Source: Pseudothioclava arenosa
GTDB taxonomy: Bacteria > Pseudomonadota > Alphaproteobacteria > Rhodobacterales > Rhodobacteraceae
Direction: 5' to 3'
Length of the DNA stretch: 64,000 bases
Assembly (NCBI RefSeq): GCF_002358085.1
Contig: NZ_NTJD01000002.1
Coordinates: forward strand, 1-64,000
The notes under the pieces were generated by a model, which saw nothing but the letters and a program-made list of their open reading frames with translations, searched no databases and was not told the DNA's origin. A program made the position numbers and the translations under genes. Positions 53,131 through 61,636 of this stretch are shown here, in pieces (position 1 is the stretch's first letter; the number at the start of each line of letters is the position of its first letter).

Positions 53131-53883
53131 ATGAAACCGATGGGTAAAGCTTTTGTTCTGGCGGCTCTGGTGGCAAGCACCGGCTTGGTCGCGACCGCCC
53201 CTGTCTTCGCGCAGCAGCAACAGCAGCAACAGATGCAGGCGCGCGACGGCTCGGGTGCGGGCAATGGCCCGATGATGGGCGGTCAGATGCCGCGCATGCC
53301 GACGGGCATGGATGACGGCGCGATGCCGATCTTCGAGCAGTTCGACACCGACAAGGATGGCAAGATCACCGCCGAGGAATTCGACGCCGCCCGCAAGGCG
53401 CGCGTGACCGGGCTCGACGCGAATGGCGATGGCAAGATTTCGGCTGAGGAATTCGTCGCGCAAGAGATGAAACAGGCGCAGACCCGGATCGAGGAGCGCG
53501 TGAAGGCTCGCATCGCCGCGCAGGATGTCGATGGTGACGGGATGCTCTCGGCCGAGGAACTGGCCAGCCGCGAGCGGATGCCTGCGGACATGTTCAAACG
53601 CCTTGACCGTGACGGCGATGGCGCGGTGAGCGCCGCCGAAGCGCAGGCCGCCCGCAAGATGCTGGGCGAGCGCATGCAGGGCCGCATGGGCGATCATGAC
53701 ATGCGCGGCAAAGGTGGCAAGGGCGACCATCAGCGTGGCGGGCGCGATTGCGACCACGACCGTCAGGGCATGAAAGGCGGCCGGATGATGCATGACCATG
53801 GCCAGATGGGTGGCCAGCGCATGATGGGCGATCAGGACGGCTGGCGTCCGTTCTTCCAGCGCAACGCGCCGGCGCAGAACTGA
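53131..53883 (+). CDS. Secreted EF-hand protein
   Basis: A 250-residue protein with a signal peptide (FVLAALVASTGLVATAPVFAQ) followed by a Gln run. Four EF-hand loops of the D-x-D-x-D-G type follow: DTDKDGKITAEEF, DANGDGKISAEEF, DVDGDGMLSAEEL and DRDGDGAVSAAEA. The C-terminal 70 residues are rich in Met, His, Gly and Asp. Calcium binding is expected in the periplasm. It lies 100 bases before an ECF sigma operon. Confidence 0.9.
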   Translation: MKPMGKAFVLAALVASTGLVATAPVFAQQQQQQQMQARDGSGAGNGPMMGGQMPRMPTGMDDGAMPIFEQFDTDKDGKITAEEFDAARKARVTGLDANGDGKISAEEFVAQEMKQAQTRIEERVKARIAAQDVDGDGMLSAEELASRERMPADMFKRLDRDGDGAVSAAEAQAARKMLGERMQGRMGDHDMRGKGGKGDHQRGGRDCDHDRQGMKGGRMMHDHGQMGGQRMMGDQDGWRPFFQRNAPAQN

Positions 53884-53895
53884 TCTGAAACCGCT

Positions 53896-53919
53896 CCGGC
53901 CCGGGACCACCCGGGCCGG
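53896..53919 (+). terminator. Hairpin after the EF-hand gene
   Basis: CCGGCCCGGG (53896-53905) pairs with CCCGGGCCGG (53910-53919) around ACCA. No T run. It lies between the EF-hand gene and the sigma factor gene. Confidence 0.5.
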
Positions 53920-53983
53920 GCTGCGGGCCTGCCCTTCGCGGCAAATTGCCAAGGGCCCGCGATCGCGCTAGCCAAGGGGCATT

Positions 53984-54568
53984 ATGAGCATGGCTTTCGA
54001 CGCGTTATCGGATGTCTCGGATGAGGCGCTGCTGGTTCTCTATGGCAATGGGGACCGGGCGGCGGCGCGTTCGCTGACGCTGCGCTTCGCCCCCTTGGCG
54101 TTTCGCGTGGCGCTGCGGATGCTGGGTGATCGCGCCGAGGCCGAGGATCTGGCGCAGGAGGCGATGCTCCGGCTCTGGAAGATCGCCCCCGACTGGCGCA
54201 ACGGCGAGGCCAAGGTCTCGACCTGGCTTTATCGGGTGGTCAGCAACCTCGCCACCGACCGGCTGCGCAAGCGGCGCGGCGTGGGGCTGGACGAGGCGCC
54301 CGAGATCGAGGACGGGCGCGCCTCGGTGCTCGATGAGATGATCGAGACCGGCCGCGCGGCGGCGCTGCAGGCGGCGCTTCAGGCCCTGCCGGAACGGCAA
54401 CGGCAGGCGGTGATTTTGCGGCATATCGAAGGAATGTCGAACCCGGAGATCGCCGAAGCGATGGAAATCGGGGTCGAGGCCGTAGAAAGTTTGACGGCGC
54501 GTGGAAAGCGGGGGCTGGCGAAGCTCCTGGCGGGACAGCGCGAGGAATTGGGGTTTGGCGATGACTGA
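53984..54568 (+). CDS. ECF-type RNA polymerase sigma factor
   Basis: A 194-residue ECF sigma factor. Region 2 is in DLAQEAMLRLWKIAPDWRNGEAKVSTWLYRVVSN-type sequence (about 63-95). Region 4 is LPERQRQAVILRHIEGMSNPEIAEAMEIGVEAVESLTARGKRGL-type (about 130-175). It overlaps the next gene by eight bases, whose product is probably its anti-sigma factor. Confidence 0.9.
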   Translation: MSMAFDALSDVSDEALLVLYGNGDRAAARSLTLRFAPLAFRVALRMLGDRAEAEDLAQEAMLRLWKIAPDWRNGEAKVSTWLYRVVSNLATDRLRKRRGVGLDEAPEIEDGRASVLDEMIETGRAAALQAALQALPERQRQAVILRHIEGMSNPEIAEAMEIGVEAVESLTARGKRGLAKLLAGQREELGFGDD

Positions 54569-54926
54569 GCACGAGAACGAGTTGGAGCGTTTCTTCGCGG
54601 CAGCGAAGGCCGAGGCGCCGATGCCCTCGGGCGATTTCATGGCGCGGGTTCTGGCCGAGGCCGAAGCCACGCAGGCGGGCTTGACGGCGCCGCCGGTACG
54701 GGCGCCTGCGGGCCGGGATGGCCTTTGGGCGACGATCTCGGGCCTGTTCGGAGGCTCGATCGGTCTGGGCGGCATGGCGACGGCCGCGCTGGCCGGGCTC
54801 TGGATCGGGTTCGCCGGGGCGGATAATCTGGCCAGCTACTGGCCGGGGACGACGGCGGATATCGGCACGCTGGAGCTGATGCCGGGTGAAGACCTTGTGA
54901 CACTGGCGCTTGGGGAGGGTTACTGA
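54561..54926 (+). CDS. Probable anti-sigma/membrane-anchored partner of the ECF factor
   Basis: A 121-residue protein with one hydrophobic segment (GGMATAALAGLWIGFAG, about 70-90) and a cytoplasmic N-terminus (NELERFFAAAKAEAP). It starts inside the end of the sigma gene, the usual place for an anti-sigma factor. No zinc-finger anti-sigma motif was seen, so the role is inferred from context. Confidence 0.65.
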   Translation: MTEHENELERFFAAAKAEAPMPSGDFMARVLAEAEATQAGLTAPPVRAPAGRDGLWATISGLFGGSIGLGGMATAALAGLWIGFAGADNLASYWPGTTADIGTLELMPGEDLVTLALGEGY

Positions 54927-54927
54927 G

Positions 54928-55413
54928 ATGGCTGAGACGCAAAACGGCAAGGCGAAGCTCGGGGGCTGGACCAAGGCGCTGCTGATCGGCTCGGTCACGC
55001 TGAACCTGCTGATTGCGGGTGTGGTGATCGGGGGCATCGTCGGCCATGAACGCCACCCGCAACCCCGGATCGGGGATGTGAATATCGGGGCGCTGAGCGC
55101 GGCCTTGTCACATGATGAACGCGAGGCGCTGCGGTCGGCGGCCGAGGCGCGTGGCGGCAGCTTCCGTGAGATGCGCGTGAAGGATCGCGCCGATCGCGAG
55201 GCGCTGATCGCGGCCCTCCGGGCTGAGCCCTTCGATGCGGCGGCGTTCGACGCGGTGATGGAGCGTCAGCGCACGCGGATGCTGGCGCGGATCGACATCG
55301 GCGCCGAACTGATGCGCGAGCGCGTTCTCAAGATGTCGTCCGAGGCACGCAAGGCTTTTGCCGAGCGTCTTGCACGGGGCGAGAAACGGTTCGGCGGCAA
55401 AGATCGCGACTAA
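54928..55413 (+). CDS. Membrane-anchored periplasmic sensor-like protein
   Basis: A 161-residue protein with one N-terminal membrane anchor (TKALLIGSVTLNLLIAGVVIGGIVG) and a helical, charged C-terminal domain like periplasmic heavy-metal sensors (CnrX/ZraP-like, PF13801). It follows the probable anti-sigma factor after one base. It may sense periplasmic stress or metal for the ECF system. Confidence 0.65.
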   Translation: MAETQNGKAKLGGWTKALLIGSVTLNLLIAGVVIGGIVGHERHPQPRIGDVNIGALSAALSHDEREALRSAAEARGGSFREMRVKDRADREALIAALRAEPFDAAAFDAVMERQRTRMLARIDIGAELMRERVLKMSSEARKAFAERLARGEKRFGGKDRD

Positions 55414-55417
55414 ACCC

Positions 55418-56815
55418 TCAGGCGGCCGAGTTGAAGATGCGCACCTGATTGCGGCCGCTGGCTTTTGACCCCAACAGCGCGTGATCGGCGTGGCGCATCA
55501 CCAGCTCGACCGTTTCGCCGGGCCCCGATACCCCGCCAAGCGCCAGCCCGATCGAGACCGTCACCGGGATTGCGCCGCGTCCCTCGGGCAGTGCGAAGGG
55601 CTGGTGTTCGACGACTGCGCGCAGGCGCTCGGCAGCGCGGCGCGCCTCTTCCAGCGAGGTGTCGGGCATCGCAACGAGGAACTCTTCACCACCGATCCGC
55701 GCCACCAGATCCATCGTGCGCAGGTTCAGGTTGAGCCGCCGCGCGACCTCTTGCAGCACCAGGTCTCCGGCCGCGTGGCCGTAACGGTCGTTGATCGACT
55801 TGAAGCGATCGAGGTCGAGCGCCATCACCGCGAAAGGCCGCCCGGTTGCACGGGCGCGTTCCTCCATGCGCGCGAGATGCGGCATCGCGTAGCGGCGGTT
55901 GAAGAGGCCCGTCAACGGATCGACCGCCGCAAGCCGCAACCCGTCGGCCAGCATCGCGCGCTGCCGGTCGAGCAGGCGCTTGCGCGCGATCTGGGCACGC
56001 AGGCGGAGCGCGCATTCTTCGGCAGCGGCGGGCTGGGCGATCTGGCGCGGCAGCAGGTCCGAGGCGCCCAGATCCAGCGCCATAGCGCGGGTCTCACGCG
56101 CCCCCGGCTCGGCGGCGATGCAGATCGCGGCATGGCGCGAGGCGGGCCGCGCGCGCAATTCGGACATCAGCCGCAGGCCCGCGCCCGGCGTGTCGAGATC
56201 GGCCGAGATGACATAGGCGTCGGGCGCCGTGCCGCCGATCGAGCCGGCCAGAACCATGTCGCGGTCAAGGATCTCGATCCGGTCGCCTGGCAAACGCGGC
56301 GCCAACGCGGTTTTCCAGCAGACGGCGGTTTCGGTCGTGGCGGCGATCAGCGCGATCCGACCCGCGGGCGGTGGCGACGCAGGCGCCGCGTCACGCCCGA
56401 GCGCGCGATAGGTCGCCTCGCGCTGGGCCATCTCCTCGTCGGTTTCATGCGCCCGCAACAGCGCGCGCAGCCGCGCCAGCAGCACCAGCTCATCCACCGG
56501 TTTCACAAGATAATCGGTCGCGCCCGCGCGCAGCGCCGCAAGCCGTTCGCCCGGCTGCTCGACCGAGGCCAGCATGATCACCGCGACCGGCGCGCCGACG
56601 CCTGCGGCCTTGATCCGCTGGCACAGCTCGGTCCCGCTCATGTCGGGCAGCGAGGAGGCGATCAGCGCCAAATCGGGACGCTCGGCGGCCAGGCGTTGCA
56701 ACGCCTCCGCCGCCGTGCCAGCCTGGATCGTCTCGTAGCGGGCGCCGCGCAGCTTCGCCTTGAGCACGATCCGATTGGTGGCCACATCATCCACGATCAG
56801 GACTTTTCCCGGCAT
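55418..56815 (-). CDS. PleD-like diguanylate cyclase with two receiver domains
   Basis: A 465-residue protein with REC-REC-GGDEF architecture. The cyclase domain has DPLTGLFNRRYA (about residue 290), active-site IGGEEF (about 375) and the inhibitory RTMD five residues before. The first receiver reads LALIASSLPDMSG at the phospho-acceptor site, so Ala replaces the usual Asp; the switch Lys (LVKPV) is kept. The second receiver is also degenerate. The cyclase should be active and c-di-GMP inhibited, but it may not be controlled by phosphorylation at that residue. It is divergent from the DUF3572 gene. Confidence 0.88.
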   Translation of the reverse strand: MPGKVLIVDDVATNRIVLKAKLRGARYETIQAGTAAEALQRLAAERPDLALIASSLPDMSGTELCQRIKAAGVGAPVAVIMLASVEQPGERLAALRAGATDYLVKPVDELVLLARLRALLRAHETDEEMAQREATYRALGRDAAPASPPPAGRIALIAATTETAVCWKTALAPRLPGDRIEILDRDMVLAGSIGGTAPDAYVISADLDTPGAGLRLMSELRARPASRHAAICIAAEPGARETRAMALDLGASDLLPRQIAQPAAAEECALRLRAQIARKRLLDRQRAMLADGLRLAAVDPLTGLFNRRYAMPHLARMEERARATGRPFAVMALDLDRFKSINDRYGHAAGDLVLQEVARRLNLNLRTMDLVARIGGEEFLVAMPDTSLEEARRAAERLRAVVEHQPFALPEGRGAIPVTVSIGLALGGVSGPGETVELVMRHADHALLGSKASGRNQVRIFNSAA

Positions 56816-56907
56816 CGTCGTAAATGACTCCTTTGACCTGCCGTTGAGATGGCTCCATCATGCCCAAGAGAAGGTTAACAAATCACTACCAACGGGCGGT
56901 CACTTTA

Positions 56908-57189
56908 ATGGAGCGGCAAGATATTGCGCAGACCCGGGCCCTGCAGGCTCTGGGCTGGCTGGCGGGGCAGGATGGGCTTTTGGACGGATTTCTGCACATG
57001 AGCGGCGCAAGCCTTGCCGATCTGCGCGCGCAGGCACAGGAGCCCGCGTTTCTGGCCTCGGTGCTCGATTTCATCTTGCAGCAGGACGACTGGGTGATCG
57101 ACTGTGCGCAGGCCTTGGGCGTCGCGCCGCAGGAGATTGTCGATGCGCGCGCAATCCTGGGCGGCGGCGATCTGCGGCACTGGACCTGA
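56908..57189 (+). CDS. DUF3572 protein
   Basis: A 93-residue protein that matches DUF3572 along its length: QTRALQALGWLAGQDGLLDGFLHMSG, then ASVLDFILQQDDWVIDCAQALG. Common in alphaproteobacteria; function unknown. The start is set at MERQD, the usual N-terminus; an in-frame ATG is 48 bases up. Confidence 0.75.
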   Translation: MERQDIAQTRALQALGWLAGQDGLLDGFLHMSGASLADLRAQAQEPAFLASVLDFILQQDDWVIDCAQALGVAPQEIVDARAILGGGDLRHWT

Positions 57190-57196
57190 GGGCGCG

Positions 57197-57886
57197 ATGA
57201 TCGAGGCAATTCTTTTCGACAAGGACGGCACGCTGTTCGATTTCGACGCGAGCTGGGGCGTCTGGGCCGAGCGGCAGCTGACGAAACTGGCGGGTGGCGA
57301 TGGCGCACTGGCGGGGCGGATGGCGGCCTCGATCGGCTATGATCTTGCGGCCTTGCGCTTTCATCCCTGGTCGCCGGTGATCGCCGGGACGCTTGACGAT
57401 GCCGTCGATCTGCTGTTGCCGCATCTGCCGCACTGGGAGCGGCGTGCGCTGGCCGACGAGCTGGACGGGGCCGCGCAGGATCTGCCGCTGGTCGCGCCGG
57501 TCGATCTGGCGCCCTGCCTCGCGGGCTTGCGCGGGCAGCGGCTGCGGCTGGGCGTCGCGACGAACGACTCCGAGGCCGCCGCGCGTGCCCATCTGGCTGC
57601 GGCCGGAGTGACCGGGTTCTTTGATTTCGTTGCGGGCTATGACAGCGGCTATGGCGCCAAGCCCGCGCCCGGGCCGCTTTTGGCCTTTGCCGATTACCTC
57701 GGTGTCGCACCCGAGGCCTGCGCCATGGTCGGTGACAGCACCCATGACCTGAACGCCGCCCGCGCCGCCGGTATGCGCCCGGTCGGCGTGCTGACGGGTC
57801 CCGCGCGCGCGGAGGACCTCGCGCCCCTGGCCGAGGTCGTCCTGCCCGACATCGGCGCGCTCGCGGCTTGGGTGCTGCGCGCATAG
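57197..57886 (+). CDS. HAD-family phosphatase
   Basis: A 229-residue HAD hydrolase. Motif I is FDKDGTLFDF (residues 7-16), motif II in GVATNDS, motif III Lys in YGAKPAPG and motif IV MVGDSTHDLNAA. Like phosphoglycolate phosphatase in order and spacing; the substrate is not certain. It follows the DUF3572 gene after seven bases. Confidence 0.88.
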   Translation: MIEAILFDKDGTLFDFDASWGVWAERQLTKLAGGDGALAGRMAASIGYDLAALRFHPWSPVIAGTLDDAVDLLLPHLPHWERRALADELDGAAQDLPLVAPVDLAPCLAGLRGQRLRLGVATNDSEAAARAHLAAAGVTGFFDFVAGYDSGYGAKPAPGPLLAFADYLGVAPEACAMVGDSTHDLNAARAAGMRPVGVLTGPARAEDLAPLAEVVLPDIGALAAWVLRA

Positions 57887-57941
57887 AGTCTCTATCCAAC
57901 CCCGGCTCTGCGCGCTAACCTGTTCCAAAGTGGAGGAGCAC

Positions 57942-59753
57942 ATGAGCAGAACGCATTGGTACCACGTAATTTTTGGTGCAATGGCCGGGCTTGGCCTCTG
58001 GGCGGTGTTCGAACTGGCGCGCCAGGGCGAGGACCTGTGGTACTGGCCGGGGCTGGCGGTCTTCGCGCTGAGCTTCGGTGCCGCCGCTCTGGCAATGCTG
58101 GGGGAGTTCGGTCCGCGTCGGGCGCTCTTGGCGGGAGGCGCGATCGCGCTGGTTGCCGCGGGGCTCGTGCAATGGCAGGCGCAGGGCTTTGTGCCCTCGG
58201 TGCAGGTTTTCGAGACCGGCCATGTGCTGCTGGCGGCGCTGATCCTTTCAACCCTGCCGATCCCCTTCGCGATGACCCTGATGCGCTTTGGCTCGGCGGG
58301 CTGGCACGACTATCCCGACCTGTTCATGGATACCTGGAATGTCGTGGTGCGCTTCGCTTCGGCCTCGCTGTTCGCGAGCGTCTCGATGGGCGTGCTGTTC
58401 CTTTTGTCCGAGCTGTTGCATTTCGTCGGTGTCGACCTGCTGCGCGACCTGCTGCGCGAAGAGGCGGTGGTGATGGCCGTCGGCGGCGCGGCCTGCGGGC
58501 TTGGGCTCGCGGTGGTCTATGAATTCTCCGAGATGATCTCGCCGGTGCTGGTGCTGCGGCTGTTGCGGCTTTTGGCGCCGGTGGTGTTGCTGGTGGTTGT
58601 GATCTTCGTCGTGGCCTTCCTGCTGCAGGGCGCGACCTTCACGCTGGGTGGCCTGAGCGCCTCCGAGGTGCTGATCACGACGGCGCTGGGTGCGATTGCG
58701 CTGGTGTCGATCGCGCTCGATCAGGACGATGCCGAGGCGGTGCAGAGCCGGTTCATGCGCAGCGTCGCGCGGGCGCTGGCGGGGATGGTACCGGTTCTGG
58801 CGGCACTTCTGGTGCTGGTCTATTGGCGGCGGGTGAGCGCCGAGGGCTGGACGCCCACGCTCGTCGTCGGTGTCGCGGCGGTCGCGGTGATCTGTGGCTA
58901 TGGGCTGGCCTATGGTGCCTCGGCGCTGCGCGCGGGCGGCTGGATGGAACGGATCCGGCGCGCCAATATCGTGATGGCGCTGGGTATTGTGGGTCTCGCT
59001 GCGCTCTGGCTGACGCCGTTGATCGAGCCCGAGCAGATCGCGGTGCGCTCGCAGATCGCGCGCTATCAGGCGGACACGGTCAAGGTGGTGGACCTGCCGC
59101 TGGCCGAGATGCGCTTTGACTGGGGCCCGGAGGGGCAGGCGGGATTGGCGCAGCTGCGCGAGATGGCGGCGGAGGATACGGAGCTTGCTGCGCTTCTGAC
59201 CGAGCTGGATGCTGCCAATTCTAGCTGGGAATTCTATGATGCCGAGCGCCGGATGACGGCGATGTTCTCGGGCTCGCGCGAGGAATGGCTGGCGGCGATC
59301 GAGCGCGTGCCGGCAGGAGATATTCCGCAGCCGCTCCTCGATACGATTCTGCGCGATGTGATGGGGAACGCGATTAAACCGGCGGACTGTCGGGGTGAAG
59401 GCAACCGCGACATCTCGGGGTGCCTCTTGCTGCGCGCCGATCTGGTGCCCTCGCGGCCCGGCGACGAAGCCCTTGTGGTGATTGGACGTGATCGCTCCGT
59501 GCAATACGGCAACACCACCTTGCTGGCGCTCGCCGCGTCGGGCGAGTGGATCAGCGTCACCGGGGTCGCCTTCGTGCGAAATGGCGCTGATGCACCGTTG
59601 ACAGGCCGTGCGCTTCTTGAGGCGATCCGTGCGGGCGATTTTGCCATCGAACCCGCCACCATTCAGCAATTGCGGATTGGTGACAGCGCGATCGTGATCA
59701 ATGAGGGCGGGGTGGAGCAACGCATCGACACCTACTCCGTGCGCCCGTTCTGA
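57942..59753 (+). CDS. DUF4153 membrane protein
   Basis: A 603-residue protein with about ten hydrophobic segments in the first 370 residues and a soluble C-terminal region, the pattern of DUF4153. The ATG at 57942 follows GGAGGAG. Function unknown. It precedes the H-NOX operon on the same strand, 63 bases apart. Confidence 0.75.
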   Translation: MSRTHWYHVIFGAMAGLGLWAVFELARQGEDLWYWPGLAVFALSFGAAALAMLGEFGPRRALLAGGAIALVAAGLVQWQAQGFVPSVQVFETGHVLLAALILSTLPIPFAMTLMRFGSAGWHDYPDLFMDTWNVVVRFASASLFASVSMGVLFLLSELLHFVGVDLLRDLLREEAVVMAVGGAACGLGLAVVYEFSEMISPVLVLRLLRLLAPVVLLVVVIFVVAFLLQGATFTLGGLSASEVLITTALGAIALVSIALDQDDAEAVQSRFMRSVARALAGMVPVLAALLVLVYWRRVSAEGWTPTLVVGVAAVAVICGYGLAYGASALRAGGWMERIRRANIVMALGIVGLAALWLTPLIEPEQIAVRSQIARYQADTVKVVDLPLAEMRFDWGPEGQAGLAQLREMAAEDTELAALLTELDAANSSWEFYDAERRMTAMFSGSREEWLAAIERVPAGDIPQPLLDTILRDVMGNAIKPADCRGEGNRDISGCLLLRADLVPSRPGDEALVVIGRDRSVQYGNTTLLALAASGEWISVTGVAFVRNGADAPLTGRALLEAIRAGDFAIEPATIQQLRIGDSAIVINEGGVEQRIDTYSVRPF

Positions 59754-59816
59754 ATCTTCTCAAGTCTTTGGGCTTCCTTAACTTCCCGCGGCTAGTCTGG
59801 CCGCGCAGGAGGTCCC

Positions 59817-60425
59817 ATGCTCGGTTTGATTAACAAGTCCATTCAGTGTTTTCTGACGTCTTCCTATGGCGATGCCGTCTGGCAGCGGATCGCCGCGCGC
59901 ATTGATATCGGCCCGGACGGGTTCGAAACCATGCTGCATTATGACGACGTTCTGACCGATCGCCTGATCGAGGCGGCCGGCGTGGTCCTTGATCGGCCCG
60001 AGGACGCCCTGCTGGAAGATGTGGGCACGTTTCTTGCCTCGCGCGAGGCGCTTCGGCGCCTTTTGCGCTTCGGCGGCAGCAACTATTGGGAATTTCTGCA
60101 TTCGCTGGATGAGTTGCCGGATCGCGCGCGCATGGCGCTGCCGGATCTCGAACTGCCCGGCTTGCGACTTTCCGAGCAAGGCGAGGGGCGGTTTGAGCTG
60201 CGTGTGACGTCGCAACGCTCGGATTGGGTGGCGGTGCTTGCGGGCCTGTTGCGCGCGATGGCAGATGATTATGGCGCGCTTGCCCTGATCGAGCCCGACG
60301 AGACCGCGCGTGGCGCTCGCCTGACGATCACCTTGCTCGACATCACTTTCGCCGAGGGGCGCGGTTTCGACCTCGCCGCCGGGCAGCACGCGGTTGCCGC
60401 ACAGCTCGGGGGGGGGGGGGCATGA
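59817..60425 (+). CDS. H-NOX (haem NO-binding) domain protein, degenerate
   Basis: A 202-residue H-NOX-fold protein (MLGLINKSIQCFLTSSYGDAV at the N-terminus, YWEFLHSLDEL near 90-100). The position of the haem-ligating His in LDALHDHL-type sequences is Pro101 here (LDELPDR). The YxSxR motif reads VTSQR. So two key haem residues are missing, though His95 is near. It ends in LGGGGA encoded by a run of 13 G, and its stop overlaps the start of the HNOBA-GGDEF gene. AGGAGG precedes the ATG. Haem or NO binding is doubtful. Confidence 0.8.
   Translation: MLGLINKSIQCFLTSSYGDAVWQRIAARIDIGPDGFETMLHYDDVLTDRLIEAAGVVLDRPEDALLEDVGTFLASREALRRLLRFGGSNYWEFLHSLDELPDRARMALPDLELPGLRLSEQGEGRFELRVTSQRSDWVAVLAGLLRAMADDYGALALIEPDETARGARLTITLLDITFAEGRGFDLAAGQHAVAAQLGGGGA
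60408..60420 (+). repeat. G13 homopolymer at H-NOX/GGDEF junction
   Basis: Thirteen consecutive G bases end the H-NOX reading frame, two bases before the GGDEF start codon. One added G, or two fewer, would put the H-NOX frame in phase with the GGDEF gene with no stop in between, giving one fused protein. Confidence 0.9.
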
Positions 60426-61561
60426 ATTTTGAGTTGCCCCGCCCCGAACTCGCATCGCGGGACGAGGAAATCGGCCGCTGCCTTGCGTGTCGGCAAACGG
60501 CGTTGACGGAGCTGGGCGGCCTGATGCCGATGTATCTGTCGCTTGACGCGGGCGGGCGCGTGCGGGCGATGGGCCCAACCCTGAAAAAGATTGCAGGTGG
60601 CGTCGGGCTTGGCCAACCGATCGAGACTTATTTCGAGCCGCGGCGCGGGTGGCGACGCAGTGGGGCGATGCGGGTGCCGGGCCCGGATGGTGCCCCGCAA
60701 CCCGAAATTCTGCTTGGAAAGTGGCGGGTTGCGCCGGGGCGACGCATCCATCTCTGGCTCCGGAAGCATCCCGATATCGGTCTGCGCGGGAGTGCCATCG
60801 CCCTGCCGCCCAGCAGCGGGGGTGGGGCGCTGATCAACCTGACGTTTGGGGTCCACCTGGCGCAGGCGGTGAGGTGTTTCGGCCTCACCAATGATGATTT
60901 CGCGCCCTCCGATCTGGCTGTCGAACTGCTCTATCTTCAAGAGGCCAAGGCGGTCATTATGGCCGAGTTGCGCGGCTTGACCGCGCGTCTCGAAGATGCG
61001 CGCGCCGCCGCGCTAGACAAGGCGATGACCGATGCGCTGACCGGGCTTGCCAACCGACGGGCGTTTGACGCCGAGTTTGCGGGCGCCATTGCGGCGACGC
61101 GCGCCGGTGGGGGCGGGTTTGCGCTAGCGCATCTCGATCTCGACCATTTCAAGGCGGTCAATGACTCGCTGGGTCATGCGGCGGGTGATCGGGTGCTTGA
61201 AGACGTCGCGAGGATCCTGCGCGAGGAGATCCGCCACGAAGATCTCGCCGCGAGGATTGGAGGAGACGAGTTCATCCTGCTTTTGCGCGGGGATCTGGCC
61301 TCTGAGCGCCTGAAAGAGCTTGGCGAAAGGATCATTGCGCGACTTGAGGTGCCCATTCCCTTCGAGGGGGGGCTATGTCGCATTTCGGGGTCTATAGGTG
61401 TGATCTTGTCGCGCAGCTACGATCATCCTTCGGCCGAGCGCATGATCGCCGACGCGGATGCGGCGCTGTACGAGTCCAAGCGGTCAGGCCGCGCACGGTG
61501 CACGATCATCCGCCCGGACGAAATTGGAGGGGGGCTGACACCGCGTGATCCGCGCGCCTGA
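60422..61561 (+). CDS. HNOBA-GGDEF diguanylate cyclase
   Basis: A 379-residue protein. Residues 30-190 resemble the HNOBA (haem-NO-binding-associated) PAS-like domain (MPMYLSLDAGGRVRAMGPTLKKI, then LINLTFGVHLAQAVRCFGLTNDDFAPSDL). A helix leads into GGDEF: DALTGLANRRAF (about 205), IGGDEF (about 280) with RHED at the inhibitory site. It should make c-di-GMP under control of the H-NOX protein encoded just before it. The ATG overlaps that gene's TGA stop, and the G13 tract directly precedes it. Confidence 0.88.
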   Translation: MNFELPRPELASRDEEIGRCLACRQTALTELGGLMPMYLSLDAGGRVRAMGPTLKKIAGGVGLGQPIETYFEPRRGWRRSGAMRVPGPDGAPQPEILLGKWRVAPGRRIHLWLRKHPDIGLRGSAIALPPSSGGGALINLTFGVHLAQAVRCFGLTNDDFAPSDLAVELLYLQEAKAVIMAELRGLTARLEDARAAALDKAMTDALTGLANRRAFDAEFAGAIAATRAGGGGFALAHLDLDHFKAVNDSLGHAAGDRVLEDVARILREEIRHEDLAARIGGDEFILLLRGDLASERLKELGERIIARLEVPIPFEGGLCRISGSIGVILSRSYDHPSAERMIADADAALYESKRSGRARCTIIRPDEIGGGLTPRDPRA

Positions 61562-61636
61562 TGCCTGCACAGAGAGTTGCGGGCCGCAGTTATTTCGCTT
61601 TTCCTGCCCCCCCGCGATCGGCTAGGGCTTGGGGTC

